Shown here one piece after another: positions 5,439-6,336 of a stretch of DNA of 6,336 nt. The DNA comes from Pseudomonadota bacterium (GTDB lineage Bacteria > Pseudomonadota > Alphaproteobacteria > Rhizobiales > Xanthobacteraceae): assembly GCA_023392205.1 (NCBI GenBank), contig JAEVZN010000626.1:1-6336 (forward strand), in the 5' to 3' direction. The position numbers and the translations under genes were made by a program. The notes below the pieces were generated by a model, which saw only the letters and a list, made by a program, of their open reading frames with translations, did not search any database and had not been told where the DNA came from. Numbering within the stretch: the first letter of the stretch is position 1; each line of letters starts with the position of its first letter.

Positions 5439-6203
5439 CTAGTCGAAGGCTGCGGCAAGCGTGGTCATGTAATCCTGATCGGTCAGATCGAGCCGCAAGG
5501 GTGTGACGGAAATACGATTGCCGGCAATCGCCGAGAGATCGGTACCGTCCACGGGCGTCGGCTTGCCCTTGCGGGAAAACGCAATCCAGTAATACGGATT
5601 GCTGCGTCCGTCGAAACGCGGCTCGATGCGCAGCAATTCCTGGTCGCGTTTGCCCTGCGCGGTGATGGAGATGCCCTGCACGGCATCCGGATGGCAGTCC
5701 GGGAAGTTCTCATTGACCAGCGCACCCTTGGGGATGCCGGTGGCGAGGATCTGCTTGACCACATCGGGTCCGAATTTGCGGCCCGTATCCCAGGGCGGCG
5801 CATCGCGGTTGCCGGGGCCGTAAGCCTGCGACAGCGCGATCGAGGGGATATTGAGCACCGTGCCTTCCATCGCGCCGGCCACCGTGCCGGAATAGCCGAC
5901 ATCCTCGGCGACATTCTGGCCGCGATTGACGCCGGACAGGACGAGATCCGGCAGATTGCTCGCCATGATGTGGCGCACCGCCATGATGACGCAATCGGTC
6001 GGCGTGCCCTTCACCGCGTAATGCCGTTCGCCGACCTCGCGCAGCCGCAGCGGATCGTTGAGCGAGAGCGAATGCGAGACGCCGGAATTGTCGGTCTCGG
6101 GCGCCACCACCCATACATCGTCGGACAGCGCGCGGGCGATGTCCTCGCAGACCTTCAGCCCCGGCGCGTGGATGCCGTCATCGTTGGTGACAAGAATTCT
6201 CAT
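5439..6203 (-). CDS. surE: 5'/3'-nucleotidase SurE
   Basis: SurE is a cytoplasmic metal-dependent phosphatase that removes phosphate from nucleoside 5'- and 3'-monophosphates (EC 3.1.3.5/3.1.3.6) and in E. coli supports stationary-phase survival together with Pcm. The 254-residue product has the standard family length. Metal-binding residues are all in place: Asp8 and Asp9 in [15 protein letters not shown], Ser40 in DNSGVSHS, and Asn93 in LSGVNRGQN. The conserved GTPTDCV (66-72) and [11 protein letters not shown] (104-114) are also present. I chose ATG 6203 because nearly all family members start [10 protein letters not shown]. An in-frame ATG at 6227 would add eight residues and has a strong GGAGGGG-like sequence before it, but that sequence belongs to the adjacent inverted repeat. 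pcm follows 25 bases downstream. No promoter is visible upstream in the window. Confidence 0.97.
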   Translation of the reverse strand: MRILVTNDDGIHAPGLKVCEDIARALSDDVWVVAPETDNSGVSHSLSLNDPLRLREVGERHYAVKGTPTDCVIMAVRHIMASNLPDLVLSGVNRGQNVAEDVGYSGTVAGAMEGTVLNIPSIALSQAYGPGNRDAPPWDTGRKFGPDVVKQILATGIPKGALVNENFPDCHPDAVQGISITAQGKRDQELLRIEPRFDGRSNPYYWIAFSRKGKPTPVDGTDLSAIAGNRISVTPLRLDLTDQDYMTTLAAAFD

Positions 6204-6231
6204 TGGCGCATCCCGCGGGTTCGGCATTGTT

Positions 6232-6268
6232 CCCCTCCCCCTTGTGGGGAGGGGTTAGGGGTGGGGGT
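6232..6268. repeat. GC-rich inverted repeat of dispersed intergenic type, next to surE
   Basis: A perfect 9-bp inverted repeat, CCCCTCCCC (6232-6240) and GGGGAGGGG (6246-6254) with a CTTGT loop, is followed by TTAGGGGTGGGGGT. Elements of exactly this look are scattered in many copies through intergenic regions of alphaproteobacterial genomes. In a transcript running towards surE it would form a stable stem and hold the purine-rich stretch in its second arm. It could act as a weak terminator, an mRNA-stability element, or have no role. Confidence 0.65.
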
Positions 6269-6306
6269 CGGTGTCGTTGCGGTCTGCGCGTTCCATGAAC
6301 AGGGCG

Positions 6307-6329
6307 CCCCCCCCCCCCCCCCCCCCCCC
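6307..6329. other. Run of 23 C residues, probable sequencing or assembly artefact
   Basis: A homopolymer of 23 C residues lies seven bases from the window end. Nothing else in the window resembles it, and long C/G runs at contig ends are a known by-product of short-read chemistry and assembly. The DNA beyond it should not be trusted. A real slippage tract cannot be excluded. Confidence 0.7.
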
Positions 6330-6336
6330 GCCGGGG

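Noticed and set aside
5414..5458. Longer Pcm starting at TTG 5458 and overlapping surE
   Set aside because: The extra residues are not typical of the family, no ribosome-binding site precedes the TTG, and ATG 5413 gives the usual length.
4700..5506. Plus-strand open frame (268 codons) opposite pcm and the end of surE
   Set aside because: Antisense to intact Pcm motifs, Arg/His-rich, and without recognisable features.

Overview
This window is a chromosomal housekeeping segment from an alphaproteobacterium. It is GC-rich, codes densely, and strongly prefers G or C at third codon positions. The gene set surE, pcm, a LysM/LytM peptidase-like lipoprotein, a DUF815-type ATPase, yajC and secD is a familiar alphaproteobacterial neighbourhood. 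The protein sequences look like those of the Hyphomicrobiales or the Caulobacter/Maricaulis side of the class, but I cannot place it more precisely.

Layout from right to left, with most genes on the minus strand. The last ~130 bases (6204-6336) hold a perfect GC-rich inverted repeat of a common dispersed type and a 23-base run of C that looks like an assembly edge. Then come surE (6203-5439, survival-protein nucleotidase) and pcm (5413-4754, protein-L-isoaspartate methyltransferase), 25 bases apart and probably one transcript. A 146-base, AT-richer gap follows, with its own regulatory-looking signals, and then a 497-residue lipoprotein with two LysM domains and a LytM (M23) domain (4607-3114). 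The LytM domain has lost several zinc ligands, as in the amidase activators NlpD and DipM. The order surE-pcm-nlpD matches the well-known E. coli order. The plus-strand gene for a DUF815-type AAA+ ATPase (2133-3107) converges on this lipoprotein gene with only 6 bases between stop codons, and a hairpin spans both 3' ends. The ATPase gene diverges from yajC (1923-1591), and the shared spacer carries a good sigma-70-type promoter for yajC. After yajC, a 154-base leader full of inverted repeats precedes secD (1436 to beyond position 1), which is cut by the window edge.

Functionally there are three groups. YajC and SecD are accessory subunits of the Sec translocon in the inner membrane. The LysM/LytM lipoprotein probably controls septal peptidoglycan hydrolysis. 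SurE and Pcm are stress and stationary-phase maintenance enzymes for nucleotides and damaged proteins. The ATPase has no established role.

No gene here appears to belong to an undescribed system. The points worth a second look are non-coding: the secD leader with mutually exclusive pairings, the inverted repeat covering the ribosome-binding region of the lipoprotein gene, a near-consensus CtrA-type site upstream of it, and the dispersed-repeat-like elements. No tRNA, rRNA, CRISPR, insertion sequence or phage gene was seen.
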